Positions 11,255 to 22,885 of a DNA stretch of 64,000 bases are shown here, one piece after another (position 1 is the stretch's first letter; the number at the start of each line of letters is the position of its first letter). The position numbers were made by a program, and so were the translations under genes. This DNA comes from Datisca glomerata (Eukaryota; Streptophyta; Magnoliopsida; Cucurbitales; Datiscaceae). The DNA is taken from NCBI GenBank assembly GCA_003255025.1, contig QANY01013371.1, forward strand, positions 1,323,263 to 1,387,262, written 5' to 3'. The notes under the pieces were generated by a model. It worked only from the letters and a program-made list of their open reading frames with translations. It ran no database searches and was not told the origin of the DNA.

Positions 11255-12822
11255 TTAATTAAACTGTATATATATAGCAAATATAAGATAAATACCTAAA
11301 GGTGGTTCATCATCGCTCAGATGCATAGATGTGATTGGCCAACCTGAGATAAGAGGAAAAGGGTCGAAGAAAACACGCTCGATAGCCTCATCAGTAGAAT
11401 CCATATACAATTGGGTGGCTTCTCTCTCCCACCAAGCTTCAAAAATTAGGCTGACGTTGTAATGGGGAACTCGGCTAGAAAACTCAAAAGAGTTAAGAGG
11501 CCGGCTTATAGGCCTTAACGACTTCCTCCACTTCTCCCATAGTTTCAATAGAAATTATGGAGTCGGAAGATTTATTTCGGGAGAAGGCCGGGAGACATGG
11601 TAAATCTTAGCTTAGGCCAAATTGGTGTGCACATAGGTTTGGGGAATAACATTCTACCCCACATACATAGTTTTGTGATTTTACTAGTGCAACACCAAAA
11701 GGAAGATCCCTACACACAAGGAAACTAGCCCACATCCGTTTCAGCTCTTCGGGGTTATTTGCAAAAGGTTGGTCTACTTGTGAACTAGCAAATGAGTTAA
11801 CCAAAGTTAAAAATTGATCGACCGATCAAGATTTGCATTCATAAAGGAATTTGAAGCAAGATGAGACTAAATGCTTAGGAATGTCAGCCTTGGCAAATTG
11901 AAAAGGTAGTGCAGAACCATCTATTTCAACCTTGGGTCCGAACTCCGGGAAATAAGAATATAACCAAATTACAACAACTAAAAAAGGCCACCAACTACGG
12001 CTTTCATAGTACCGTGGGTTAGTCCATGTGGCTTCTATATAAGCTACTGAGAGCGTGACCTTCGGCCAACAATTCAGCTATTCGAGTGTATTCTTTATTA
12101 ACCCTCAGATTTCACACAAGCCACAAACTTGCAAAGCTAAATAGTATAAATGCTATGTGTTCAGACTAGGAGACCTCTCCGTTCCCATAAATGTTGTGAT
12201 GTATTTCCCATGAGTGTTTGTTCGTCTTTACAATTTCATCAAAAGAAGTTTGAGGGTTAATAGGGAAAGGTGTTTGCACTGCTTTTCAACCCATGAGGCC
12301 AAAGTCCTATTAAAGAAGTTACACCAAGCAATGTTGTACTCATCATTCCAAACCTAAATACAAAAATATTATAGTATGAAGTCCAAAAGTAAGAGGCAAC
12401 CGCTGGTAAATTCTTGTCATAAGGAATATCATGACAAGAAAGTTGGATGGCACTATGAATGCCATTTTTTTTCCACGTCACCAAAGACCGATGCCACTCC
12501 TCACCCATTTAACGCAATCTTCAGAGGGATCGGCCAAGAGCGCATAGATTTTGATGCTTTTCTAAGAAGACCATTCGAGGCAAACATCACAAAAAGGGGG
12601 AATTTCTTTAGGGTGAGAGTAATAAACGCTATTTACCTTCTTGGGTATGCGATTTTTAAAGATTGGACCCAAGAAGTATTCACCTTCTTTCAACGTGTGA
12701 GGAATCATGCACCGTCGGTCTATACATTCGGTCGCTTTGTCGAGAGCTTGTTGAAAGCCATCACCAATGTGTTTACAAGTCATTCCTACATAAAAAGCCA
12801 TAGAGTTAAAATGAGTAATCAA
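11255..12822 (-). pseudogene. Degenerate plant mobile domain (PMD, MAIN-like) gene
   Basis: Four minus-strand frames in order give a PMD-like protein. 12822-12562 holds the N-terminal part. 12508-12257 contains YNIFVFRFGMMSTTLLGVTS and LIGLWPHG, matching the 'FxFGxMxxTLxDVxxLxGL' core of plant mobile domains. 11804-11607 contains LVCRDLPFGVAL and YSPNLCAHQFGLS, another hallmark. 11548-11255 follows with RPINSFEFSSRVP-like sequence (read RPLNSFEFSSRVP) and an acidic stretch. Stops and frame changes separate all four, so it is a pseudogene or transposon remnant. It has the same orientation as the Ogre element but lies outside its LTR. Confidence 0.7.
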
Positions 12823-12849
12823 AAGAAAAGCACAAATTTCTTTTAAACC

Positions 12850-12965
12850 AAGACTACTTGTTGGCCAAATTTTCGACTGAGGTTAATTGTTGGCCAAAAT
12901 TTCGACTGAGGCTAATTGTTGGCCAAAATTTTGGCCGAGGCTACTTGTTGGCCAAAATATTGGCG
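12850..12965. repeat. Short tandem repeat with TTGGCCAAAATTT core, about 3.5 copies
   Basis: Units of about 33-35 bases read TTGTTGGCCAAAATTT then CGACTGAGGCTAA, four times in a row with small changes. The same GGCCAA/TCGGCC words recur at 13540-13640 and 13990-14060. Confidence 0.8.
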
Positions 12966-14500
12966 TCACGACTCATTTGTCACTACTAGAGATATATATG
13001 TGAAGTGTTTAATAAAGAGGCTTTTACAAGGTTTTTTATCAAACACTTTGTGGGTATTAAGTGGTATTCTAAAGTATAGGCCTCAAAGGAGATTCAAGGA
13101 GTTTTAGCGTGTAATGGTAGGGGAGAAACTTGATGAAATGCAGAAGAAAAAAAGTGAAGCATTCAACAAAGAGGACTTTCATCAAACACTGTGTATTCAT
13201 TTAAAAAGGGTTTTGAAAAAAAAAAACAAGTTCCAAGGAAGATCAAGAAGCCCTAATGTGCATCTAGAAGGGGAATCAAGAAGAAAATCAATAATAAGGA
13301 TCCCAAAAGAAAGAACTTACTTTAGAAATGACTGTCCTTTATCTAGCTTTCTTTGAGTGTGTTCTTCAAAGTTTGAAGTGAGTAATGGAGGTATGAAAAT
13401 GAAAGAAGAAGAAAATGGGATGTTGTTTTTGTAAGTGTCAATTTTAGAAAAGAAACTGATTTATTAAATAAAAAATTATATGCTTGAAGGAAGCTAGTGG
13501 CGTTGCCACTGACTTCCGTGTAATTGGCTGATAGGTCAATTGCATCAAAATTGGCCTTCTCGGCCAAGTACTCCTAGCAATTGACCTTCTCGGCCAATTT
13601 ATTTTTCTCGGTCAATTGCTCCTAATTGTTTTTTAGGCCAATTATTTGTATTTTCTTTTAAGATATTTGTCAAGTATCCACACTAGTGTTTTTCTTTCGG
13701 TTATTACATGTTTAATTAATATCGGCTAGAGGCTGATATTAACAGAACATGAGGGGTAATGTTTGAGTCATAATTTGACAATTAATTAAAGTTGAAAGGA
13801 TTAAGTTGAGTCAAAATTTGATCAATAATAATATGTCAATTGAGAACGTTCTGCCTACAATATTAATTACGAGTTCAAGATAGAAAACTACATGAGTTGA
13901 TGTTCCAACTTAGGGAAATGAGTTTTTTATCGTTTGGGAATCAAATGAAGTGCCATATATATGTGTGCATACATAAAATACAAAATCTCATTTTGGCCAA
14001 CGTCTTGGTCAATTTTTTGGTTTTAAGGTTTTATCTTGACCGATTTCGACCAAGATGTCTTTAGTTGGTAAAAGATGATTTCTGATATTTTCAATAACAA
14101 GATGCAACTGCGGATAACAAGATCATAAATCTCAACAGATATTCAGAATTCGTAAATAACTCAAGTTGCTAAAATGTCGGAAGAGAAACTCAAGTTTCAA
14201 ATTTTAAAATTCAAATCAAGGAGGATCCATCCATGGAAGACTCTACTCCTATAAAACGAGACCAAGTAGACAGATGGAGAGGAATGTGAAAACATAAAAA
14301 AATCAACCTTTCAACTTGACAATCTAGTTTTGTTCTTGAGTTTTTACTAGATAAACATTTAGATATCTTTTAAATTCAGTTTTTTCCACCGAAATTTGGC
14401 ACACTTGCACACTAACTTTTCAGGGACGCAGGTTTTTGACTCGCCCGTCATTGCTGTCTAGGTATTTATCGGCCTAGCAAGCTGGCCGAGATTTTTAGCC
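12966..14500. other. Non-coding spacer with scattered GGCCAA motifs
   Basis: Open frames here (for example 13114-13356 on the plus strand) show no recognisable domain. GGCCAA/GGTCAA motifs and purine-rich text suggest it is the non-coding part of the same element as the PMD pseudogene, which is inference only. Confidence 0.4.
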
Positions 14501-14587
14501 AAACACATATGTACATAGTTTAAGTAGACATATACTAAAAATAGTTCATTTACATTACAGGAGCTGTACTGTAGAATTATTCGTTCT

Positions 14588-14790
14588 ATCCACAATCGGT
14601 GAGTTTGCTCTAGATGTTCTTCCAATTCAATCCATAGATCAGTTTGATCCCGGTAAATTTTTTTTGCCTAAGTTCCACTTCACTTGTACTGCTACTGGCC
14701 TCACATTTCTCTTGACTTCTTAAAATGACCTTCCTAGTGGGGTCAAAGGCATGGCTAACTTTGTCCAAAGCTTAGGTGAAATTTAGCAGT
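14588..14790 (+). pseudogene. Fragment of a basic 7S globulin-like aspartic protease homologue
   Basis: The plus-strand translation reads IGEFALDVLPIQSIDQFDPG, then LPKFHFTCTATGLTFLLTS, a stop (TAA at 14729-14731 or close by), and LPSGVKGMANFVQSLGE in the same frame. This matches the 'LSIQSTDGxNPG...FLFTC...LLxGLxxGVxGMAGLGR' region of basic 7S globulin, EDGP and TAXi-type proteins, which are pepsin-fold proteins often acting as inhibitors in the cell wall. Only about 65 codons remain, with no start and no catalytic triads. It looks like debris of a once larger gene. Confidence 0.7.
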
Positions 14791-15050
14791 GGTTTCCGTT
14801 TGTGGTAGCTTTGGCTGCAATTTATTGTGGATTGTTATAACTTATACTATTCGTAAGAAAAGATAGCTAGAAAAACTGGATAGTTGGATAATCATTATCG
14901 CCACAATTTAATTGCGCTAAACATTACAGCATTGTGTACTTTGCTAACATCAAAGAACTAAATGCTCAAAAGCAAACCCGAGAGGTAAAGTAGTAACGAA
15001 TCTGCTATTTCAGTGGAAATAAGTGTATTGGCCATTCTTCTACAATGTAG

Positions 15051-15237
15051 TGTTAAGATTGTGATTACAGTCTCACATTGAATAGAAGTAAAGATGATCA
15101 AGAGTTTATAAGTATGGACAATATTTTTATCGACAAGGCTTTTTGGATAGAGTTCAAGTAACCTCATGTAGGCACCAGGCCCAAAGTGGACAATATTGAT
15201 ACTAATGTGAAGATACGTAGGATATGTTGTCCCTACA
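15051..15237 (+). repeat. Short solo or orphan LTR, TRIM/copia-like
   Basis: It starts TGTTAAGATTGTGATTACAG followed by TCTCACATTGAATAG and ends TTGTCCCTACA, with TG...CA ends and about 187 bases. The 'TGTTAAGATTGTGA...CCCACATCG' opening is common in short plant LTRs. A primer site follows at once. No second LTR was found nearby. Confidence 0.65.
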
Positions 15238-15239
15238 AG

Positions 15240-15252
15240 TGGTATCAGAGAC
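15240..15252 (+). other. Initiator-tRNA-Met-type primer-binding site
   Basis: TGGTATCAGAGAC follows the LTR end by two bases. TGGTATCAGAGC is the standard copia/TRIM primer site complementary to initiator tRNA-Met. Confidence 0.7.
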
Positions 15253-15327
15253 ATGTTCCAGACTCAGCTATATGAATGAAATCCTTAAATGCATGTTGGT
15301 AGCATTTTTCTAATCTAACCACGCAAT

Positions 15328-16220
15328 GGTGGATCTAAGATTTTAGTTTCGAGGGCACTATTAGAAATAAGAATATAAGGGTAAGTGCGATCGGTTCCTT
15401 TTTTTTAATGTTAATCTTTAAAAACTTATTTATTAGTGGTGTTTGAGGTTTGTTCTTAAAGTTAATATTCTTTTAAATAAAATCAATTCAAATTAACAAC
15501 TAACAATGCCCTAGAATTTTCAACTTATATAAATACACTAATCCATCTATTATCTTCTTTTTATTCAATATGTTTTACCTGATTTTACATAAATGCTAAA
15601 ATTTTGAAAATGTCAAAAATAACATTTCCTAAGAAATCATATCATACGTTATATTATTTGATTGAAATATCAAAATAAATTATACGTTTAAATTAATATC
15701 CAAGCTTTTAAACCAACTATATTTGATTTTAGAGTACTAAAAATATATACATGACTATCTAACTTTGATTAATATTTAACAAAAGAAACAATAAAAATTG
15801 TGCACTTGAGAGAAAAACAAGTAGAAAAATTATACAATGAAACAGAAGCAGCTTACAAAAAGTAATCAAACTTATGAGAAAAATAAAATGAAAGTACTAT
15901 CCAACAAAAACACTTAGTAAAAAAAATCACGTAAAAGATAAAAAAATAATGAGTGAGCCATAAAAATGAATTAAAAAATACAATGTGAAAAATTGACATG
16001 AAACATAAGTGAAAAGCAATTTGGAGATAATGAGATTTGAACATAAAACTTCTTACAAAACATGAGACAATAAACCATGACTTATATCATTCTTCATCTG
16101 GACACACTACAAATTACATGTATATATCATACAAAATAGTTACTAGTGAAAACACACAAAAAAAATTAAAACTAAGGGGTTAGGGGAGGCATGTGCCCCT
16201 AGGCCTAATATAGATCCACC
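15328..16220. mobile_element. Inverted-repeat (MITE-like) element
   Basis: The left end GGTGGATCTAAGATTTTAG with TTTCGAGGGCAC is mirrored by the right end GTGCCCCTAGGCCTAAT with ATAGATCCACC. The interior of about 830 bases is AT-rich with no coding frame I can recognise. Terminal similarity is imperfect and I could not define a clean target-site duplication. Family not assigned. Confidence 0.5.
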
Positions 16221-16447
16221 TTCATAACCACGTGTGGAAAATGCTTTGCATGTCCTAAGCCACGTTGTAACAACTACACTCGTAGTGCCTGCAAACTCAC
16301 ATGTTCCTTTAGGGTCAGACAATAGTATAACCCATGTACAGTGCAGAGAGGCTGTTTTTATATACATGCGTGCGTGAAATCTACACATACATAATTTATG
16401 TAGACATATTAAAAACAGCTCCTTTACAGTACAAGGGTTGTATCATA

Positions 16448-16680
16448 GAATTAGGGGTGTTCAAAATTAAACTGGTCTGGTCTGGTTGAGTCGAATCGAA
16501 TCAAATCAAAAAGAGTCAATTCGGTAGATTCTTTTTGTATGTTTGGTTTGAAAAAAATTTTAAACCGAAATTTTGATTCGGTTCATAATTTTAATGATTT
16601 TCGAACCGAATCAAAACATTAATTTATATTGTTTTTATATATAATTTCTTATAAAACATTAATTTATATTGTTTTTATAG
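16448..16680. repeat. AT-rich repeat with AACCGAA motifs and internal duplication
   Basis: The stretch starts AGGGGTGTTCAAAATTAAAC and carries repeated ACCGAA/GGTTTG words, as seen in common plant MITE families. AAACATTAATTTATATTG with TTTTTATA is repeated at about 16615 and 16655. Boundaries are approximate. Confidence 0.45.
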
Positions 16681-16950
16681 ATTTATTGGCTCTCTAATCA
16701 GCTTTAATTTTCATAACTCAGAGAACACCAAAACCGTATGACTCCAACAAAACAATCAATCCCACCATATTTAAAACCAACCCCTTTCTAGCCCAATTAC
16801 ATCCTGTCCCTGCGGTCCTTTTGGCATGCAAGAAACAGATCAACTATTCTTTTCAACATGTTCTTTGTGCCCCTCTTTTCCCTTTCTTTCAGTGATCTTT
16901 ATATCTGATTAAGTTTTAGAATCAAATGCTTCTAATTTCTAAAGTTTATC

Positions 16951-19160
16951 ATGAAAGGCATGTTTGATTACCAACGTTCTACCATAATTTCCTCAAACTA
17001 TGCTTCAACTAGTGGTGGTCTGCCTAAGAGTAATCAAGAAATTGGCTCTTCTCCAATGCCAAAACATGCTGCAAGTATCTTCAATGACACGGAAGAATTC
17101 TCCGCTGCCCGCCGGTTCCCTCAAGGATCGGATTTAAATCCCGCACGAGCGGTAATTTAAGACGAAACGGTGCCAATTTTTTTTAAAAAGGAAAAGAGAT
17201 TTGGCATGGTTTGATCTTAGATGGTTTTATTATGCAGGTTTTAGCAGAAATGGTGGGGACATTTATTTTGATGTTTTGTATAAGTGGAATTATAGAAAGC
17301 TCACAGCTGACGAGAAGTGAAGTTGATCTAATTGAGTATGCAGCCACTGCAGCTTTAACCATAATTGTTGTGATTTTCTCAATTGGCTCAATCTCTGGTG
17401 CTCATGTTAACCCAGCAATTACTTTAGCCTTTGCAACCTTTGGTCATTTCCCATGGTCCAAGGTAGGTATTTTATAAAGAATAATGTTATGTAGCAAGAT
17501 TCAGATTCAAGGTAGTTGGCTCGAGGAGTTAGTCATATGAGCCGTCTTAACTGATCCAGTAAGCCTAGAATGGGTTAAGTGAGAAAAAAAATATTTTTTT
17601 ACAGGACAACTACGTTAGGGTGATCCAAATCAGATTGGGGCCATATGTAAAGAGCTATCATCTGTCGTTCCTACATAGAATTACTGATATAAAGTGATAA
17701 TACACATGGGTCGTGGCCTGACACCATCCATACACATCTTTAAAGTTTATTATTTTACATGTTGTCCAAGGAGACAACGTACACACTAACTCGTGACGAT
17801 GTTAAATTATGAAATGTTACATAAACATTTAATGGAAATTTGTAAAAATGGGAAATTGATGTTTTTTTGTCTAATTGTGTTGAAGGTTGTGCCTTATATA
17901 GTGGCACAAACAACAGGTTCTGTATTGGCAACTTATGTGGGAAAGGTTGTGTATGGGACAAAACCAGAGCTGATGCTAACTAGGCCACTCCAAGGCTGCA
18001 ATTCTGCCTTCTGGGTGGAGCTCATTGCTACTTTTATCCTCATGTTCTTGGCTTCCTCTCTTACTTTTGAATCACATTCAGTAAGCAATTTTTTTTTTGC
18101 CCTTTCAAGATTGCAACTTGCTCTGATCAGCTGCATGGTTTTAGGTTTTCATGACCAAAACTATGATTATCTTTTCAGGTTGGCCATTCGTCTGGTTTTG
18201 TTATTGGAATTGCCATTGGGTTATCTGTACTAATCACTGGGTAGGTTCTAAAATAACACTATTTTCTTAGGAAAATTATATGTTATTATTACTGTAACAT
18301 ACTCGAGGAGGGCGAGAATGGAGATGATAATTCTTTTCTTCACTTTTCTCTCTCTACTCTCTTTGTCTCTCTCCTCCTAGTACTTTACTAGAAAAGTAAT
18401 ATACAATCACCATATTTTCTTATCATAATTCCATCTTCCATCTTCCACGTTCTCATTGTTTTATATTATTGTCTTATCACATACCTTACTAGAAATGGGG
18501 TGTTTTTTATCATGAGATCGATACGGTTCGTGAGATTGATTCACCATAGAGTGATCGAACCACTAGTATCAGTATTAATTTAGTAATATAGAAAATCCCT
18601 ATAAAAATAGGTTCTCTTTAATTTTTTTTCAAAAATCTATTGATTATATAACAAAGAAATTCATTATACAATTTGACCAGATCAGTTATCAAATATTGTC
18701 GGGTTTAAATTTAGAGATATAATTTTGAAAGAACTATAAAAATAGCCGACTTTCTGGCTCAACTGCAAAAATCACCGAAATTTTTTTTGGGTAGAATATT
18801 GTAAATAAGTTATTCACGTCTGTACGATTGTAAATAAATTATTTACTCCAGTCATTTTTTGCAATTTGAGTGAAAAGTTATTTTTCTTATATTTTTTGTA
18901 TAATTTGTTTTCTTCACAGAAATAAAATGAATTTGAATTGCAGGCCGGTATCAGGAGGGTCACTGAATCCAGCAAGGTCAATGGGGCCAGCAATTGTGGC
19001 ATGGAATTTCAATGACATATGGATATATATTGTAGCTCCAATAATTGGGGCTCTAACAGGATCACTTGCATTCCACATTCTATGGCTTAGAAACATACCA
19101 TGTACTACTATTCCCACTTCCTCTCCTAACAACGGTCTACTCGATCATACTCCCTGCTAA
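16951..19160 (+). CDS. NIP-type aquaporin (NIP7-like), five exons
   Basis: Exons are 16951-17151, 17238-17462, 17886-18080, 18179-18240 and 18944-19160. All introns are GT-AG and the sum is 900 bases, 299 aa. It is a major intrinsic protein channel of the nodulin-26-like subfamily, expected in the plasma membrane and passing water or small uncharged solutes such as boric acid or glycerol. The N-terminal 67 residues are variable and polar. Helix 1 starts at VLAEMVGTFILMF (68 on). The first NPA box is SGAHVNPAIT (NPA 125-127) and the second is SGGSLNPARS (NPA 236-238), followed by the helix IWIYIVAPIIGAL. Four introns fit the NIP family. The text EYAATAALT before helix 2, with Ala where many NIPs have Trp, points to the NIP7 group; that subgroup call is by resemblance. 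The exon 1 start is the only in-frame ATG fitting the usual NIP N-terminal length. Confidence 0.93.
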
Positions 19161-20120
19161 TTAATTACCCCCTAATTGTTCTGATTAAATTAGAAAAAAA
19201 ATTGTTTTTAAGAGTCCACTCAGACCATCATATCACTTCTACATAAGCTATGTTCATTCAGAATCACAGAATGCATAGATGTAAGTAATAGATCATGAAT
19301 TCATTTCTTGACAACTGTCACTGTATCATTGTTAGTGTTGTCTATCATTAGAATTACTCACATTTTTCTCCTGCACTCGTATGTTTCTAAGCAGATTAAC
19401 GAAAGCTAACAGATGTACACGTACTTAGCCTTTGTGCGCTTCTTTTTCCCATTTTTCTTTGGAAATTTCAAAACGTGCTTAGATTTTTTTTTTTTACAAA
19501 ATTATAATTCTACAAGGGTTAATTTTTTTTTCGTATGAGTATCAGAAGTTAGGAAAATATGTAAAATATAAATCTCTTGTCAATTACCAGAAAATTGAAG
19601 ATTGCAAAAGAGAAGAAAATATATAAACACAATCAAAGTGGATCCACGCAGAGAAGACATCTTGGATTTAATTGTTGGTTCATCCACCATTTGCCTTCCT
19701 CAAATTTAAGCGAAGTTTAACGTTAGACAACAATGAAAATTAATCTGTCATTCTAGAAGTCGTTAAGTATAAATTGTAATTTAAAATACAAAATAATAAT
19801 CTTATATATTGATATATTCTATGAAGAACAGAAAACGATTTAATCATAATAATTTGGCGTAATGTAGGAGTAATGATCATAAACGTCAGGTAAAAGGTAT
19901 GTGGTTCATAAATTTTCCCACCAAACGAAGAGACAGTTCATATAATACGAATGTTAAGCTCCAAATGCCTAAAACAAACTCATTCTTTAATTTTATAATT
20001 AATTTTATTTCTCATGCTCTTTGGGGTGAATTGAGGGAGAACTCCAATTATTTGTCTAAATGGCATAATTAAATTAGTCAATAAAATAATAAGATACACG
20101 ATGTATTACAAGAGTAGAGG
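19161..20120. other. Spacer downstream of the aquaporin gene
   Basis: It contains the aquaporin 3' untranslated region. The rest is AT-rich sequence with no gene or repeat I can support. Confidence 0.5.
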
Positions 20121-20301
20121 TGTTGAAGAAAGAGAAGTAAAAGCTGCAGACTCAGAAGAAAATCTTCATCATAGACAAAAGAGGAAAATAGAACAGAGAC
20201 TTTCACTAAACACAGTGGGTGTCTAACCATTTCTGGTAAAAAACGATTTCAGGCTTCAAGTAGGCATCCGTTGGAGATCATAGGCAACCGTTAGAATCAT
20301 T

Positions 20302-20352
<51 letters not shown>

Positions 20353-20506
20353 TTCCTCATTGTAAACAAGTAGAATTTTCTTCAATAAGAAATCAGAACC
20401 AAGAGGCTCATCATTTTTCTTTAAGATCAGAACCAAAAGGTTCATCATTTCTACAGCTCATCATTTTCCTTTTAAGATCAGAACCAACAGGTTCATCATT
20501 TCTACA
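20121..20506 (+). repeat. 5' LTR of the copia element
   Basis: It begins TGTTGAAGAAAGAGAAGTAA and ends TCATTTCTACA. It includes a TG/TA microsatellite at about 20301-20350 and three GATCAGAACCAA..GTTCATCATT repeats near its end, one more than the 3' copy; this explains most of the 70-base length difference. The sequence after it (TTATATCAACG) is at best a decayed TGGTATCA primer site. Confidence 0.92.
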
Positions 20507-20541
20507 TTATATCAACGTAGTCATTCTGAAAACCAACACAT

Positions 20542-21378
20542 ATGGCAGAACCATCAACCTCCGGCCAACTTCACCACCATGACACCAATCCCAGACTAAC
20601 CTCCATCCTGCTCACTGGCCACAACTACATACCGTGGGCCAGGGCGGCTCGGGTGAGCCTGAAAGGAAGAGGCAGACTGGGTTTCGTGGACGGCAGTAAG
20701 CCAAGACCAGACCGAAACTCAGAGGAATGGGACATCATGGACAGCCAGGTAATGACCTGGATAACTAATTCAATAGACCCAAAACTCAGTGAAATCTTTT
20801 GTTTTTGTGAAATTAGACAGGAACTCTGGGAAGAAATCCGGAGCAACTATTGTGAACAAAACAATTTTGTGCAAGTCTTTGAACTTAAACGAGAGATCTC
20901 CCAAGCAAAACAGGGGGACAGATCAGTACCCGAGCTAACCGGGTTTTTAAAATCTAAGTTCAAAGAACTTGAAACCCTGAGACCGATGACCACTAACATG
21001 AAGGAACTCCAAGAGCGGGCTGAACAGGATATGGTTTTCCACTTCTTGACGGCTCTCGACTCAAGTTACGAAGCATTCCGAGCTTAGATCTTGATGTCAA
21101 CAGAGAAGCCAACTTTTGTCACGGTCTCAGCCATGGTTCAAAGAGAAGAAACCAGGCGACGAGTAATGAGTACCAGAGATGACAAGGCAGAGGCACTAGC
21201 CATGGTGACCTGCGGCTCCCTCCGAAACCCTAACCCTAAGGAAGGAGGAAGACGCCGCGGACAGCCAGGCGAGCTGGTGAAATGTAGCCACTGCCGAAAG
21301 GAAGGGCACACTTACGACCGGTGCTGGAACCTGCACCCTCATCTCCGGCAAAACCAGAGAAAGTTCCAGAACGAGTGA
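20542..21378 (+). pseudogene. Copia gag, one in-frame stop
   Basis: It starts MAEPSTSGQLHHHDTNPRLT. The gag core includes ILLTGHNYIPWARAARVSL, GRLGFVDGSKPRP, then KLSEIFCFCEIRQELWEEI and FHFLTALDSSYEAFRA. A TAG stop at 21085-21087 interrupts it and the same frame goes on with ILMSTEKPTF. A CCHC zinc knuckle, CSHCRKEGHTYDRC (about 21283-21324), lies near the end at 21378. The premature stop falls where related proteins continue, so it is a loss-of-function change. Confidence 0.88.
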
Positions 21379-21540
21379 GGGAGCTGCGCGAAAAGTGACG
21401 AGCGAGGAGGCTCCGCGAAAACTTTTCCCTTTTATACCGAGGGTTTCAGCAGAGCGGGTCACGGGTCTGAACCCGACCCAGACCGCAGGGCACACAAGAC
21501 AGATGGACTCGATTCGAGTAATGGGTACCGACCCGACCGA

Positions 21541-22509
21541 ATGGAAGAAATAGACAGATCCGGATCCATTAGAGCAGACCTGCACCTAGACAACAACGCA
21601 CAGATAGATACACTACTCAAACAATTCGGAGACTTTTTGCGCGATACCTCAGGTTCATCCATTTGCAATACTGTCAATTATTTTCCTAAATCTGCAAATT
21701 TTTGTCATAACTTAGAACACTGGATAATAGACTCTGGTGCCTCTGACCGCATGACTTATAACACAAAAAATCTACACAGTCTCACTAAATTAGAAAAACC
21801 ACAACACGTGACGGTAGCCAATGGAAATAAAGTTCCAATTTTTGACACAGGGTCCACCACACTCTTCACAAAAACTATTAACAACGTACTTTGTCTACCC
21901 AATTTTAACTCCAATCTCCTATCCGTCAGTAAAATAACCAAAGACTTAAACTGCAATGTTACTTTTTCACCTGACAAAGTAATTTTTCAAGATCGAGTCA
22001 CCGGGAGGAAGATTGGTGAAGGAAAATTTAGAAACGGTCTGTACTACTTAGAAGATACTGACAAAACATGCCTGGCCACCTCCAGTACAGTACCAAAAGA
22101 CAAAATATTACATTGGAGATTCGGTCATCCCTCCGACAAAATCCTAAACAAATTATTTGGTTGTAATTCAGACTCTAGCAGTTGCTCAGTCTGCAAACTC
22201 TCAAAACAAACCAGGTTACCCTTTCCACTATCTAGTAGTACGACAAAACGATGTTTTCAATTAATTCATTCTGATGTTTGGGGACCTGCCCCAGTTGACT
22301 CATATAATAAATTCAAATATTTTGTTACATTTATTGATGATTTCTCTCGCACCACATGGTTATATCTTTTGAAATCAAAAAATGAAGTCTTCAGTCGTTT
22401 TCAAGAGTTCAACAATTTAGTTGAAACTCAATTTGAAACAACCATAAAAATCTTTAGGTCCGATAATGGAACCGAGTATACTAACAACACCTTTTTTTTA
22501 TTTTTTTAA
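21541..22509 (+). pseudogene. Copia protease and integrase, frame broken at a T-run
   Basis: Protease is marked by WIIDSGASDRMT (active-site DSGA at 21730-21741). The GAG-pre-integrase motif follows with HWRFGHPSDKILNKL and a CSVC pair. The integrase core starts at QLIHSDVWGPAP (first catalytic Asp), with FVTFIDDFSRTTWLYLLKSK and FRSDNGTEYTNN (second Asp). A T-rich run at about 22490-22508 shifts the frame before the catalytic Glu. Confidence 0.9.
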
Positions 22510-22885
22510 ACAAAAGGGTATACGACATTAAACCACCTGTATCCACACCCCACAACAAAACGGTGTCTCAGAACGCAAAAACTGACACATTCTTGAAATG
22601 ACTAGGTCTCTCCTCCTCCAAAATAACGTACCCAAAAGATACTGGTCTGATGCAATACTCACAGCAACTTACCTTATCAATTGATTACCCAGTGTAAAAT
22701 TGCATCTGGAAAGCCCTCTAGAAATTCTCAAGGATAGGAAAATTAACCTTGATCACATACGAGTATTCGGATGTACATGCTACGTACACATTCCAAAACT
22801 TGATAAATTGGACAAAACCTCAGTCAAAGCCCTATTTTTGGGTATTCCGCTGAAAAAAAGGGATATAAGTGCTACGATCCAATAA
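22510..22885 (+). pseudogene. Copia integrase C-terminal part, broken
   Basis: Pieces in shifting frames give HTPQQNGVSERKN (carrying the catalytic Glu), then MTRSLLLQN and a stop at 22681-22683 (TTGA overlap). IRVFGCTCYVHIPKLDKLD and ALFLGIPLKKRDI at 22700-22885 follow. All are standard copia integrase tail motifs. Confidence 0.8.
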
